From Ignatzschineria cameli (GTDB lineage: Bacteria > Pseudomonadota > Gammaproteobacteria > Cardiobacteriales > Wohlfahrtiimonadaceae), in assembly GCF_003121895.1 (NCBI RefSeq), contig NZ_QEWW01000001.1, forward strand, positions 620,001-684,000: DNA of 64,000 nt, read 5' to 3'. The translations under genes were made by a program, and so were the position numbers. How positions within the stretch are numbered: position 1 is the stretch's first letter; every line of letters begins with the position of its first letter. Below, piece after piece: positions 51,897 to 62,400 of this stretch. The notes under the pieces are model-generated. The model did not search any database. It was not told where the DNA came from and saw only the letters and a program-made list of their open reading frames with translations.

Positions 51897-53534
51897 ATGC
51901 ATATCGCTGCTCGATTTGGGCGTTACTTACCCCTTATTTTTGTTTTAGCCTTTACCGTGTATGGCCTCTTCTTTGCACAGCAGAGTACGACAATGTGGGT
52001 CTTAACCAGCATTACTGCTATTCTCTCAATTATTGGGATAGTTGACCTATCACAAAATACCTATGCTGTTCGTAAAAATTATCCAATCATTGGTAACTTG
52101 CGCTACATCTTAAAGCATTTCCGTTCTGAGATTCGTCAATATTTTATTGAGTCTGATAACGATGCAGTTCCATTTACCCATGCTGAGCGTAAGTTAGTCT
52201 ATGCTCGTGCCAAAAATATTGCACAAGATTCGGTACAAGCATTTGGAACATTGCAAAATACTTATGAGCCAGGATTCCAATTTGTTACCCACTCGATGGC
52301 GACTGTTCCAGCTGCAGATCCTGCAACATTTCGTGTCACAATTGGTGGGGATGACTGTCAACACCCCTACTCCGCATCGATTCTTAATATCTCGGCGATG
52401 AGCTTTGGTGCATTGAGTGCCCGTGCTATTGAATCATTAAATGGGGGCGCCAAAATGGGGAACTTTGCTCATGATACCGGTGAAGGGGGAATTAGCCCCT
52501 ACCATCGCAAACATGGGGGCGACCTTATCTGGGAGCTTGGTTCTGGTTACTTTGGCTGCCGTACAGAAGATGGCCATTTCGATCCGATAAAGTTTGAAAA
52601 ACAGGCCGCAGATCCGCAGATCAAAATGATCGAAATTAAATTGAGTCAGGGTGCAAAACCTGGTCATGGTGGTGTTCTTCCAAAAGATAAAATCAGTGAA
52701 GAGATTGCGGCAACAAGAGGCGTTCCTAGAGATCGCGATTGTATCTCTCCCTCTAACCATAGCGCTTTCTCAACCCCGATTGAACTTCTTCAATTTATTC
52801 AACAACTTCGTGAGTTGAGTGGTGGAAAACCTGTTGGTTTTAAGCTCTGTGTTGGTCATCCATGGGAGTTTATGGCGATTGCAAAGGCGATGCTACTCAC
52901 CAAAATCCTACCCGACTTCATTGTTGTTGATGGTAAAGAGGGGGGAACTGGTTCCGCGCCGATTGAGTTTGCTGACCATATAGGAACTCCTTTACAGGAA
53001 GGATTACTCTTTGTTCATAATGTCTTAGTAGGAACAGGATTACGTAAAAAGATACGAATCGGTGCAAGTGGTAAGATCATCACTGCATTTGATATCACTA
53101 GAACATTAGCGATTGGTGCCGATTGGGTTAACTCTGCTCGCGGCTTTATGTTTGCACTCGGCTGTATTCAATCTCGTAGTTGCCATACCAATAGCTGTCC
53201 AACAGGTATTGCTACGCAAGATCCTTTACGTCAAAAAGCTTTAGTGGTTGAAGATAAGATCGAACGTGTCTATAACTTCCATCACAATACGTTACATGCA
53301 TTGTCAGAGATTCTCTCTTCTGCAGGGGTCTCCCATCCTTCGAAGCTGTTACCTCAGCATCTTGTCATGCGCTCATCAGAGAATGAGATTCGTCTTTTCT
53401 CTAACATGCATTACTATCTTGCTGAAGGAGCTCTCTTAGAAGAAGATATTGATAGTAACTACTACTCTAGTATCTGGAATATCGCTCAAGCAGAGTCTTT
53501 CCAGCCAAGAGTCATTATTCCTAAAGTTGCATAA
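51897..53534 (+). CDS. Membrane-anchored FMN glutamate-synthase-domain protein
   Basis: Stand-alone GltS-type FMN domain of 545 residues. Two hydrophobic segments at the N-terminus (about 10-27 and 33-50) anchor it in the inner membrane. Then a glutamate-synthase central/FMN TIM barrel: LNISAMSFGALSARAIESLNGGAK, HDTGEGGISPYHRKHGGDLIWELGSGYFGCR, KLSQGAKPGHGGVLP, VDGKEGGTGSAP. A 3Fe-4S-type cysteine set follows: CIQSRSCHTNSCPTGIATQ. There is no glutaminase domain and no GltD partner on the same strand, so it is not a complete GOGAT. Relatives are of unknown function. Divergent from the recX cluster. Confidence 0.88.
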   Translation: MHIAARFGRYLPLIFVLAFTVYGLFFAQQSTTMWVLTSITAILSIIGIVDLSQNTYAVRKNYPIIGNLRYILKHFRSEIRQYFIESDNDAVPFTHAERKLVYARAKNIAQDSVQAFGTLQNTYEPGFQFVTHSMATVPAADPATFRVTIGGDDCQHPYSASILNISAMSFGALSARAIESLNGGAKMGNFAHDTGEGGISPYHRKHGGDLIWELGSGYFGCRTEDGHFDPIKFEKQAADPQIKMIEIKLSQGAKPGHGGVLPKDKISEEIAATRGVPRDRDCISPSNHSAFSTPIELLQFIQQLRELSGGKPVGFKLCVGHPWEFMAIAKAMLLTKILPDFIVVDGKEGGTGSAPIEFADHIGTPLQEGLLFVHNVLVGTGLRKKIRIGASGKIITAFDITRTLAIGADWVNSARGFMFALGCIQSRSCHTNSCPTGIATQDPLRQKALVVEDKIERVYNFHHNTLHALSEILSSAGVSHPSKLLPQHLVMRSSENEIRLFSNMHYYLAEGALLEEDIDSNYYSSIWNIAQAESFQPRVIIPKVA

Positions 53535-53696
53535 TATTTATAGGAATGTAGTTGTAAAAGTAGTTATAGCGGTCAGAGGTCGTTATAGAAGTATAAAAAA
53601 CGCTTATAAAATCGATATCTATACAAGACGATATGGCATAGAGAGATCAGTAAAGCGTTAATCGATAGAAGACTCAGATAGAAGATTCAAAAGATA

Positions 53697-53724
53697 AAGT
53701 CGGGACTTGCTCCCGATTTTTTTA
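53697..53724 (+). terminator. Terminator of the GltS-domain gene
   Basis: Arms TCGGGA and TCCCGA around CTTGC, followed by seven T residues, about 165 bases after the stop. Confidence 0.85.
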
Positions 53725-53884
53725 TCCGCCTTTGTCTCGCCTTTACCTCATTATGACCAACTATTTTATAAGTAACAACTTTGCAAGCGAATGATCTTTT
53801 TATCAAATAACGTTCACTACAAAAGTACTACCTTACTAATAGAGTAATCTTACTACTTAAGCTACTCAATATGATTAGAGCGAT

Positions 53885-53906
53885 TGCCGGCAATTAAATG
53901 CCGGCA
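53885..53906. repeat. TGCCGGCA inverted/direct pair
   Basis: TGCCGGCA, itself palindromic, occurs twice separated by six bases (ATTAAA). It can form a short hairpin just beyond the tamB stop, possibly part of tamB termination. Confidence 0.4.
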
Positions 53907-54001
53907 TACAATCATAAAATTATAACTTACCGGCCTGCGATAGATGACAGAATTTAGCAGGAGAATAGTCAAAAGACCCGACAACGCCATAAGCCGACTT
54001 T

Positions 54002-57000
54002 CTAAAAATCTCTTAGGTAGTTGACGTTAATACTTCCACCTTCACTCATGATGGCGGTGTTGACGTTAAAGTATTTCAAGAATCGATATCTTAAAATTGC
54101 AAAGGCACCCTCACTATCTTCGACACCTACCCCTAAGCCCACATAGAAGCTATTGGCAAAACGTTTTCCAATCCCTACACCAATAGATCCATCTGGTGTC
54201 TCCATAAAGCCAAAGTCGCTCAAACCTAACTGACTCGCAAGACCATTCTTCGAGCCGGAGATCGGTTCTCCCATCGCGATTTTACGAACCATATTGAGTA
54301 ACATAAGATTCTCTGTTGGTGACTGCAGATTTGGACTACGACCTAAGAAGAGATAAGAGGCAATCTCGATATCAGTCAACATCGGTGATGAATAGAGCTC
54401 TATTCTTGGAGCTTCTGCACTCCCTAATACCTTAACCCCGACCTGTACCTCACGCCCTTCAATCTCATTAACAAAACTTCGTGAGGCTTGAATATCGAGT
54501 GTTGGATTGGTAATTGATGCCCCTGAGAACTGTATTTTCCCTTTATCGAGGGTTAGTAGCTGACCATAAATATCAAATTCCCCTTTGCCAATATTGATGA
54601 CGCCAAGTCCCCGTATCGTCTGTCCATAAGCCTTCGTTACTTTAACGCCACCATTTAAGGTTGCAGTGAGCCCTTCCGCCCCCACTAAGATACGATCTCC
54701 CAAGATGAAGCTCACATCCATGTAGAGATTATTCATAAAGCTCTCACTGCGCTTATGCTCATTACCATCGCCGATAATAACGGTATCACTTGAGACTGTC
54801 ACAACAGATCCACCTCCGCCGGAGTCTTTATGCTGATAGACCAACTCAGGTATTTTCACCGTTCCTGTCAAACGATATCTGCCGCCCCCCGGCTTACCTA
54901 AAGCATTAAAGCTCAATTGTGGACTAATAATTAACTTGATATCTTCACTATTCGCTAAGAGAAGATCATTTCCCTTCACATTAAGAGAAGCGGTTAAGTT
55001 GGAGATATTGTAGACTCCATCAAGCTGTAGAGCCCCTTTATCTGTCCCTACTCCACCCTTAATGAGGAAAACGGGTGTTCCCTTTTGCAGGTTGACATTA
55101 AGATTGATATTTTTCAAGCGACTATTGAGCGATGCGATATAGAGCCGACCATCTTTCACTGACAAATTCGCTCCGATCTCGGGATGCGCTAATGGTCCAT
55201 TGACTTCTGAGGTCAAGAGAATCTCTCCCCCTAATCCTTGAAGTGCCGGCACTAAAGGTGATATCCAATTCAAACTTGGGACATCAGCTTTTACCTTTGC
55301 TGCCACCCTATTCTCTTTAAAGAGATCATCAACTTTTCCATCCCCGACGACTCGCAGATATTTACCCCAATCGACATTTAGCGTACTTGTTATCCCACTA
55401 GGTCGGGCTTGAATATCGAGGAGAGTTGTAGAGAGCGGAATCTCAACTTCGCGACCTTGAAGGCGATATCGAATATCCCCTTTTGAGAGGGAGACATTTG
55501 TAACCCCAATAAAATCTTCTTCATCCGAAAATTGTCCGGCAATAGTGACATTCGCCTTAGTATTGATCGAGATATTATCGGGAAGATAATCTTTAAGTAG
55601 CGATGAAGGAAGATTGTTGAGTGTCACAACAGCCGTATTGACCCCCTCTTTCGTTCTTTCACCCTCAGCACAAAGAACCACATACCCCTGCTGATAACAG
55701 ACAGGACTCAATTTAACCTGCTGATCTTTAACACCTAGATGAAAATAGGCAGGTCGATTTAATTCAAAATCACCCACAAAAGGAGAAGAGATCTTCGACT
55801 CACCAAGATAGAGATCAAATGTCGGATCCGTTGTGACGTTTTGCAGTGCTGCCACACCATTAGAATGAATCATGCCGCCAATACTATCGAGCAGAAAATT
55901 AAACTGATGCGATTCGGCACGCCCTTGAACACGATACTCAACATTTTTTATTAAAACTTCTGTCGCTCCTTTAGGAGAGAAAGAGATCGGCATATTTTCC
56001 GCATAAAAAATCTCCTCCTCACTGCCAGTTGCTGTCACTTTATCAATATTTACTTCATTGTAGGCACTCTCTTCTGCCTGAGCGACAAGTTCCCGCTCTA
56101 AATCCTCAATCAAGATATCGAAAGTAAACTCTTCCGTTAATGTTCCATCAAGATCGATTCCGAGATGTTTTAGATAGAATTCATTAAATTTTACCTGATC
56201 TAACAGTAGTGCAACCTTTGCTTGATGATTCTCTTTATGAGATCCCATTAAGGTTAAAAGATTGAGGCGCAACCCTAAAATATCGAGCTTCTCCACCCGA
56301 ACATCGGCATTGAGGAGCGGCTTCATCAAATCTCCCTGCAGACAGAGATCACCGATCATCGAGCCTCTGATATTTGGATGAAATTGCGAGAGATAAGGCG
56401 CATTCATCTTCATTGTCAAATCAAAATCATAAGGTTGATCGATCTGCCATACACTCTCTGCCATAATTTGATTAGCTAAATTCTTAATATGGAGATAGGT
56501 GGAGATCTTATTTTGCGCCAAAAGATTATTCTCTAGTTTCAAAAGAATAGGGTCATTTAACATATTTGACCAATCAACACGCCCATCGACATTAAATGAA
56601 AGATCATTTAATTCGCCATCAAGCTGGGAATTAAGCGCAACATTAAAATGCTCATCATTGACAATACCATCTTGAGCATAGAGCGCTAAGTTAAGATCAA
56701 CCCCCTCTTTAGGGATATCGATATCCCCATTGAGCGCGACGATAAAAGGAAGATCAACACTATCTCCCACTAAAACATGGAGATCCCCAAGTGCATGCTT
56801 TAGGGTAACGCGATTCTCTACTAATGCTAAATCATCGATCTGAAATTGATTCAATCCAAGATAAAAATCACCTATTTGCAAGGTACTTCCAGCAAAATCG
56901 AGTGAATCTAAAGAGAGATTGATCGGAATATCAATCTCCTTGATTGAAAGAGGAGAGAAAGGCTCTGAAGATTCCTTCTCTGGCTCAGGTACTAATGGGG

Positions 57001-57517
57001 TGAAATTGAGATCTGCTCCTGTCACTTGGATCGATTTAAGATCCACCCTTTTATCTAACAGCGCAACATAGTCCCACGCTAAACTGAGAGATTCAATCTT
57101 AAGGGGCTGATAGTTAGGAAGCTTTAGAGTAAGATCATTAAGTTGAAACGATTGCCCTAAACGCCCTTTAGCATCACCAATTGAGATATAGTCACTTGCA
57201 TAGCGATTCGCTGCTGCGGTTAAAGTTCGAAGGCCCGCCTGTGTATCAACTAAAAAGAAGAGAAGTAGAACAATCGCAGTAAAGAGCATCAAAATGCTAC
57301 TTAAAAGCCAGGTAAAAAAACGACCGATGAGAGATCTCTTCTTTCCTCTTTTTCGAGCACCTCTACCTTTCTTTCCCTTCTCATCCCCAGCTGTTTCCCC
57401 CTCTTTCGAAGGGCTTTGGGGTAATTCTTGATGTGAGGCAGATTGATCTAACGCCTGCTCATCATTCTCTGCAAGTGGAATCTTCTTCTCGTGATTCTCT
57501 TCAATCTGTTTTGACAT
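54002..57517 (-). CDS. tamB: TamB translocation and assembly module subunit
   Basis: Inner-membrane-anchored periplasmic protein spanning towards the outer membrane, involved in phospholipid transport and autotransporter assembly. The 1,171-residue product has a lysine-rich cytoplasmic N-terminus, one membrane helix near 63-86 (FTWLLSSILMLFTAIVLLLFFLVD), a long repetitive beta-strand body, and a C-terminal DUF490 domain (GVINIGKGEFDIYGQLLTLDKGKIQFSGASITNPTLDIQASRS). It ends with a phenylalanine, as expected. tamA, usually just upstream in the same operon, is absent; the upstream neighbour is the NIF3-family gene. Confidence 0.93.
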   Translation of the reverse strand: MSKQIEENHEKKIPLAENDEQALDQSASHQELPQSPSKEGETAGDEKGKKGRGARKRGKKRSLIGRFFTWLLSSILMLFTAIVLLLFFLVDTQAGLRTLTAAANRYASDYISIGDAKGRLGQSFQLNDLTLKLPNYQPLKIESLSLAWDYVALLDKRVDLKSIQVTGADLNFTPLVPEPEKESSEPFSPLSIKEIDIPINLSLDSLDFAGSTLQIGDFYLGLNQFQIDDLALVENRVTLKHALGDLHVLVGDSVDLPFIVALNGDIDIPKEGVDLNLALYAQDGIVNDEHFNVALNSQLDGELNDLSFNVDGRVDWSNMLNDPILLKLENNLLAQNKISTYLHIKNLANQIMAESVWQIDQPYDFDLTMKMNAPYLSQFHPNIRGSMIGDLCLQGDLMKPLLNADVRVEKLDILGLRLNLLTLMGSHKENHQAKVALLLDQVKFNEFYLKHLGIDLDGTLTEEFTFDILIEDLERELVAQAEESAYNEVNIDKVTATGSEEEIFYAENMPISFSPKGATEVLIKNVEYRVQGRAESHQFNFLLDSIGGMIHSNGVAALQNVTTDPTFDLYLGESKISSPFVGDFELNRPAYFHLGVKDQQVKLSPVCYQQGYVVLCAEGERTKEGVNTAVVTLNNLPSSLLKDYLPDNISINTKANVTIAGQFSDEEDFIGVTNVSLSKGDIRYRLQGREVEIPLSTTLLDIQARPSGITSTLNVDWGKYLRVVGDGKVDDLFKENRVAAKVKADVPSLNWISPLVPALQGLGGEILLTSEVNGPLAHPEIGANLSVKDGRLYIASLNSRLKNINLNVNLQKGTPVFLIKGGVGTDKGALQLDGVYNISNLTASLNVKGNDLLLANSEDIKLIISPQLSFNALGKPGGGRYRLTGTVKIPELVYQHKDSGGGGSVVTVSSDTVIIGDGNEHKRSESFMNNLYMDVSFILGDRILVGAEGLTATLNGGVKVTKAYGQTIRGLGVINIGKGEFDIYGQLLTLDKGKIQFSGASITNPTLDIQASRSFVNEIEGREVQVGVKVLGSAEAPRIELYSSPMLTDIEIASYLFLGRSPNLQSPTENLMLLNMVRKIAMGEPISGSKNGLASQLGLSDFGFMETPDGSIGVGIGKRFANSFYVGLGVGVEDSEGAFAILRYRFLKYFNVNTAIMSEGGSINVNYLRDF

Positions 57518-57867
57518 CTCTACCCTTTTAGCTATCTGATTTACTCATCTATAGTTAATATTGCATAGGTTGTATACAGCTATATATAGTTGCATATAGT
57601 TATATGCAATTGTATCTATTGCATTAATACTTCTATTACTTTTGTACTAATCATTTGTAATAATCGTTCTACTAATCTTTGGAGCTCATTTTTGGTACTC
57701 ATATTGCACCAAGATTGCGTTAGATCTTATATCAAATTGTATATATTAACGGTCTTATTAGCGGTCTATTATACTGTTAATCACATCTAATAGCAGTGAT
57801 TCATTATCTACGATTGCAAGTGACTGATACTCATTACTTTTAAGGAAATAGATACTTACTCACACTC
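57518..57867. other. Spacer tamB / NIF3-family gene
   Basis: 350 AT-rich bases; contains the perfect palindrome listed next. No supported ORF; the plus-strand frame at 57590-57790 overlaps the palindrome and lacks a binding site. Confidence 0.5.
57590..57609. promoter_or_regulatory. Perfect inverted repeat upstream of tamB
   Basis: TTGCATATA-GT-TATATGCAA, nine-base arms with a two-base centre, 73 bases before the tamB start and flanked by further TATATA-rich copies. It could be a regulator operator or cruciform-prone DNA. Confidence 0.4.
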
Positions 57868-58617
57868 TTAAATGGGATTATGAATATCGATAAACTCAAC
57901 TTCAAGATCGTGATCGGTAGCTAACCACTCTCCTAACTGCGCCACACCTGATCGCTCTGTTGCATGATGCCCCGCGGCGAAGAAATGAATCCCTAGCTCC
58001 CGAGCAATATAGATCGTCCGCTCAGAGACCTCACCTGTAATAAATGCATCAAACCCCTGCATTGCAACCTCTTCGAGAGCATCCTGCGCCGCACCAGAAC
58101 ACCAAGCGACTCGCTGAATCAATTTAGGTCCTGAAGCTTCCACAAAAGGCTTTCTTCCCAAAGTCCGTTTAATCATCTTGGCAAAAGAGACCACATCTAC
58201 AGGCTCAACAAGATCCCCTGTTAATACTAAAGGATTCTCCTCAGAAATAGGCGCAACACTCTCAATATTCCAAAGCTTTGCCAATTGCGCATTATTTCCC
58301 AACTCTGGATGAAGATCTAATGGGAGATGATAGGCATAAAGATTAATTCCACCTTCGATCAGCTTTTTGATTCGCTCATACTTCATGCCCCGAATGAGTG
58401 GTGATTCACTCTTCCAAAAATAACCATGATGAACGATTAAGGCATCTGCATTGCGCTCTAATGCATATTCGATGAGCTCTAAGCTTGCCGTAACGCCTGT
58501 AATAATTCGCTTAATCTCCGACCGCCCCTCCACCTGCAATCCATTGGGGACATAATCTTTAATTTCATTACTCTTTAATTTCTCATTGATGATTTTTTCT
58601 AGTTGTAAGTTATTCAT
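57868..58617 (-). CDS. NIF3-family protein (YbgI-like)
   Basis: Metal-binding NIF3 family of 249 residues, sometimes labelled GTP cyclohydrolase I type 2. It starts with KIINEKLKSNEIKDYVPNGLQVEGRSEIKRIITGVTASLELIEYAL and has the dinuclear-metal histidines in ADALIVHHGYFW and YHLPLDLHPELGNNAQLAKLWN, and the C-terminal HHATERSGVAQLGEWL. It matches the short YbgI form without the central YqfO insert; a free-standing protein of that insert type is at 46057. Biochemical function is unresolved in the family. Confidence 0.9.
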   Translation of the reverse strand: MNNLQLEKIINEKLKSNEIKDYVPNGLQVEGRSEIKRIITGVTASLELIEYALERNADALIVHHGYFWKSESPLIRGMKYERIKKLIEGGINLYAYHLPLDLHPELGNNAQLAKLWNIESVAPISEENPLVLTGDLVEPVDVVSFAKMIKRTLGRKPFVEASGPKLIQRVAWCSGAAQDALEEVAMQGFDAFITGEVSERTIYIARELGIHFFAAGHHATERSGVAQLGEWLATDHDLEVEFIDIHNPI

Positions 58618-59447
58618 AGTGATGACTAATCTAAATTCCTATTTCTCACGATTTGTAAAAAATTAATATAAATAATAAGGGATCCCTAAATAGTTAACTA
58701 CTTATGCAGCAATTGAGCAGCGATCGATACGATTCTCTCCGCTGAAAAGGTTTTGAAATGTTTGTAGATCAACCAATACAACAGAGATGCAATAACAGAT
58801 GTGCAATAGCATATGCCACAAAGAATTAGTATTAGCCTATTCTATGTCTTTTTTCCTACTTGAGCATCCCTTTTCTTAGGAAAATGGTGCTTCCTTGGCT
58901 ATTCATTTGTTATCTGGTTTATCTCTTACTTATCACTCATTCCGACAGCCTTAATATTTTAAATCTTGCCTAAATACAATGATTCAGAAGAAATGTAAAT
59001 CACCCATATAGATTATTGACATCAATAGCGATACAATATACTGATCTGTACCGTTTTAATGACTCTCTAGTGCAATGGTTCAGTGGCGCATATCACTCTA
59101 TTTTTTCGGCATTGTTCTGACATTGTTCTATTATCAACAAATAAAAGATCTATAAAGAGAAAATAGAGATCAATAATTATTGAGTCATTATCTATTAATT
59201 ATATCCAAAATATAACAACCTAAACTCCTGATAATTAACTCTCTTGATCATCAAGGGTCACTTTAGATGACTTTTAATGATCAAATTGATAGAGCAGAAA
59301 TGACAATTTTTCTATGAGCAGTAGCGTATCAAGCGCTAAAATAGAGATTGTAGAGAGAAACTTCAAAGAAGATCAGATCAGGATAGTTGACCCAATTAAT
59401 GAGCTCTTTCTACCTCATTAAACTATAAAAGTTTAAAGGAAATAACG
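58618..59447. other. Upstream region of the formate dehydrogenase operon
   Basis: 830 bases with no ORF. It contains palindromes TTGATCATCAA (59244-59254) and ATCAA-A-TTGAT (59280-59290), which look like FNR half-sites but with wrong spacing. A TTGACA at 59016 is followed after 15 bases by TATACT, a weak promoter candidate. I see no clear operator and cannot say how the operon is controlled. Confidence 0.45.
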
Positions 59448-62400
59448 ATGGAATTATCAAGACGACAATTTTTTAAAGTGTCGGCAGGCACCGTGGGTGC
59501 TACAAGCCTCGCTGCATTAGGAATGATGCCGAGCATTTCAGAAGCAGCTGTTAGAGAATATAAGATCTTAAAAGCTAAAGAGACAAGAACCGTCTGTACT
59601 TACTGCTCTGTCGGTTGTGGAATGTTAGTCTACTCTATGGGCGGTAAACCGAAAAACTCCAAGGCTGAGATTATTCATATTGAGGGGGACCCTGATCATC
59701 CGGTAAGTCGTGGTTCACTCTGCCCTAAAGGTGCTGGCGTTATCGACTTTGTTCATAGCCCTAATCGCGTTAAGTATCCAGAGGTAAGACGTCCTGGCTC
59801 TGATAAGTGGGAGCCGATCTCTTGGGATCAAGCGATCGATGAAATTGCTCGCTGGATGAAAGATGATCGTGATGCCAATTTCCAGACTAAAAATAGTGAT
59901 GGGGTTACTGTGAATCGCTGGACTTCTACCGGCTTTCTAGCAACTTCCGCAACCACGAATGAGAATGGATTTGTTACTGGGAAATTTATTCGTGCGCTTG
60001 GCATGATCGCAATCGACAACCAAGCTCGTGTCTGCCATGGCTCCACTGTTGCTAGTTTAGCAGCGACCTTTGGTCGAGGTGCAATGACTAACCATTGGGT
60101 CGATATTCGTAATGCGGATGTCATTTTAGTCATGGGCGGAAATGCAGCCGAGGCACATCCTGTTGGATTTAAGTGGGCGATTGAAGCGAAAAAACGGGGA
60201 GCAAAACTCTTAAGTGTCGACCCTCGCTTTAATAGAACATCTGCTGTTGCTGACTTCTATGCGCCGATTCGCTCTGGCTCTGATATTGTCTTCCTAGGTG
60301 GCTTAATCCGCTGGTTGATCGATAACAACAAGATCAATCTTGAATATGTTAAAGAATATACTAATGCGAAGTTTATCATGCACCCTGATTATGACTTCGA
60401 AGATGGTTACTTCTCTGGATGGAATGAAGAACTGCAGCGTTATGATCGTGAATCATGGACCTATGAGCTCGATGAAAATGGTTATGCTAAAGTTGATGAG
60501 ACGCTTCAACATCCTCGCTGTGTCTTCAACATGATGCGTGCTCACTATGATCGTTATACACCTGAAATGGTGGAGCGAGTCACGGGAACGCCGATGAAAG
60601 ACTTCCTCTATATCGCAGAAACGCTCGGTGAGTGTGCAGCTAATGATAAAGCTTCTACCATTCTTTACGCTTTAGGTTGGACGCAACATACTGTTGGAAC
60701 ACAGATGATCAGAACCATGGCAATGGTTCAACTTCTCTTAGGAAATATGGGTGTTCCTGGAGGTGGCGTGAACGCATTACGTGGTCACTCCAATATTCAA
60801 GGGTTAACAGACTTAGGTCTTCTCTCGACTCAGCTTCCAGCCTATCTCAACCTGCCAAGTGACTCTCAAAATAGTTACGAAAAATATATTCGTGAGACTA
60901 CACCGAAAGCGCTTCGTCCTGGCCAGATGAACTATTGGCAACATACGCCAAAATTTTTCAATAGCATGATGAAGACTTTCTATGGTCCTCATGCCACAAA
61001 AGAGAATAATTTCGCTTTCGACTATCTCCCGAAATGGGACAAAATGTATGACATCATTAAAGCATTTGAGATGATGGATCAAGGGGAGATGAATGGTTAT
61101 ATCTGCCAAGGATTTAACCCATTAGCAGCAATTCCTGATACCAATAAGAATCGTCAAGCATTAGCAAAACTGAAATATCTTGTCGTTATCGATCCTCAAA
61201 CAACAGAGACAGGCAGTTTCTGGGAGAATCATGGTGCTCATAACGATATCGACCCTAAAGAGGTAATGACAACAGTCTACCGCTTGCCGGCACACTGCTT
61301 CGTAGAAGGTTCAGGTTCGATTGTTAACTCAGCACGTTGGTTACAATGGCACTATCAAGCCGCTGACGGTCCTGGTGAATCGAAAGGGGATACAGAGATC
61401 CTTTCACGCCTACTCTTTAAACTTCGTGAACTCTATAAAAAAGAGGGAGGTGCATTCCCCGATCCTATCCATCATATCCAATGGGATTATGCTCAACCGC
61501 TCCACCCATCGGCAGAAGAGATCACAAAAGAGCAAAATGGTTATGCATTAGAAGATCTCTACGATAAAAATGGTAAATTAATTCGCAAAAAAGGGGAGCT
61601 TTTAGGTAGTTTCTCTGAGTTGCGTGATGATGGCTCCACAGCCGCAGGTTGCTGGATCTATACCGGTTCTTGGACCGAGGAAGGTAATCAGATGGCACGC
61701 CGAGACAATAGCGATCCATCAGGCTTAGGAATCACCTTAGGATGGGCTTGGGCATGGCCAGCAAATCGCCGGATACTCTATAACAGAGCATCTGCTGACC
61801 GCATGGGAAGACCTTGGGATCCTCATCGTCGTCTCTTTAAATGGAATGGTGAGCGCTGGATTGGTTGGGATGTTCCTGACTTTGATGCAACAGCAGCGCC
61901 GGGTAGTCCAATGGATCCGTTCATTATGAATCCTGAAGGCGTTGGACGCCTCTCCTCAAGCGATAAGTTAGTTGATGGGCCTTTCCCAACTCACTTCGAA
62001 GCGATGGAAACTCCACTCGGCTATAACCCACTCTACACACCCGTTAACAATCCTGCGGTAAGAATATTTAAGCGAGACCGCGATATGTTAGGTACTCACG
62101 ATAAATTCCCTTATGTAGGAACGACTTATCGCTTAACAGAGCACTTTCAATTCTGGACCAAAAATGCGCTTCTTGCAGCAATTACCCAGCCTGAACAATT
62201 TGTAGAAATTGGTGAAGAGCTAGCAAAAGAGAAAGGAATTAAACTTGGCGATCGCGTCAAAGTCTCTTCAAATCGTGGTTATGTTGAAGCGGTTGCTGTT
62301 GTGACTAAACGCATTATGCCACTCAAAGTGGATGGTAAGACAGTTCATCAAGTTGGTATCCCTGTTCACTGGGGATTTGAAAGTGTTGCGAAGAAAGGCT

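Larger units (their letters stand above)
53535..54001. other. Spacer GltS-domain gene / tamB
   Basis: 467 bases between convergent genes. It holds the terminator at 53697-53724 and a TGCCGGCA dyad at 53885-53906. The ORF at 53449-53661 overlaps the GltS gene in another frame and is not supported. Confidence 0.5.

Noticed and set aside
59244-59290. FNR-like palindromes TTGATCATCAA and ATCAA-A-TTGAT upstream of the formate dehydrogenase operon
   Set aside because: An FNR box needs a four-base centre between TTGAT and ATCAA; these have one or no such spacing.
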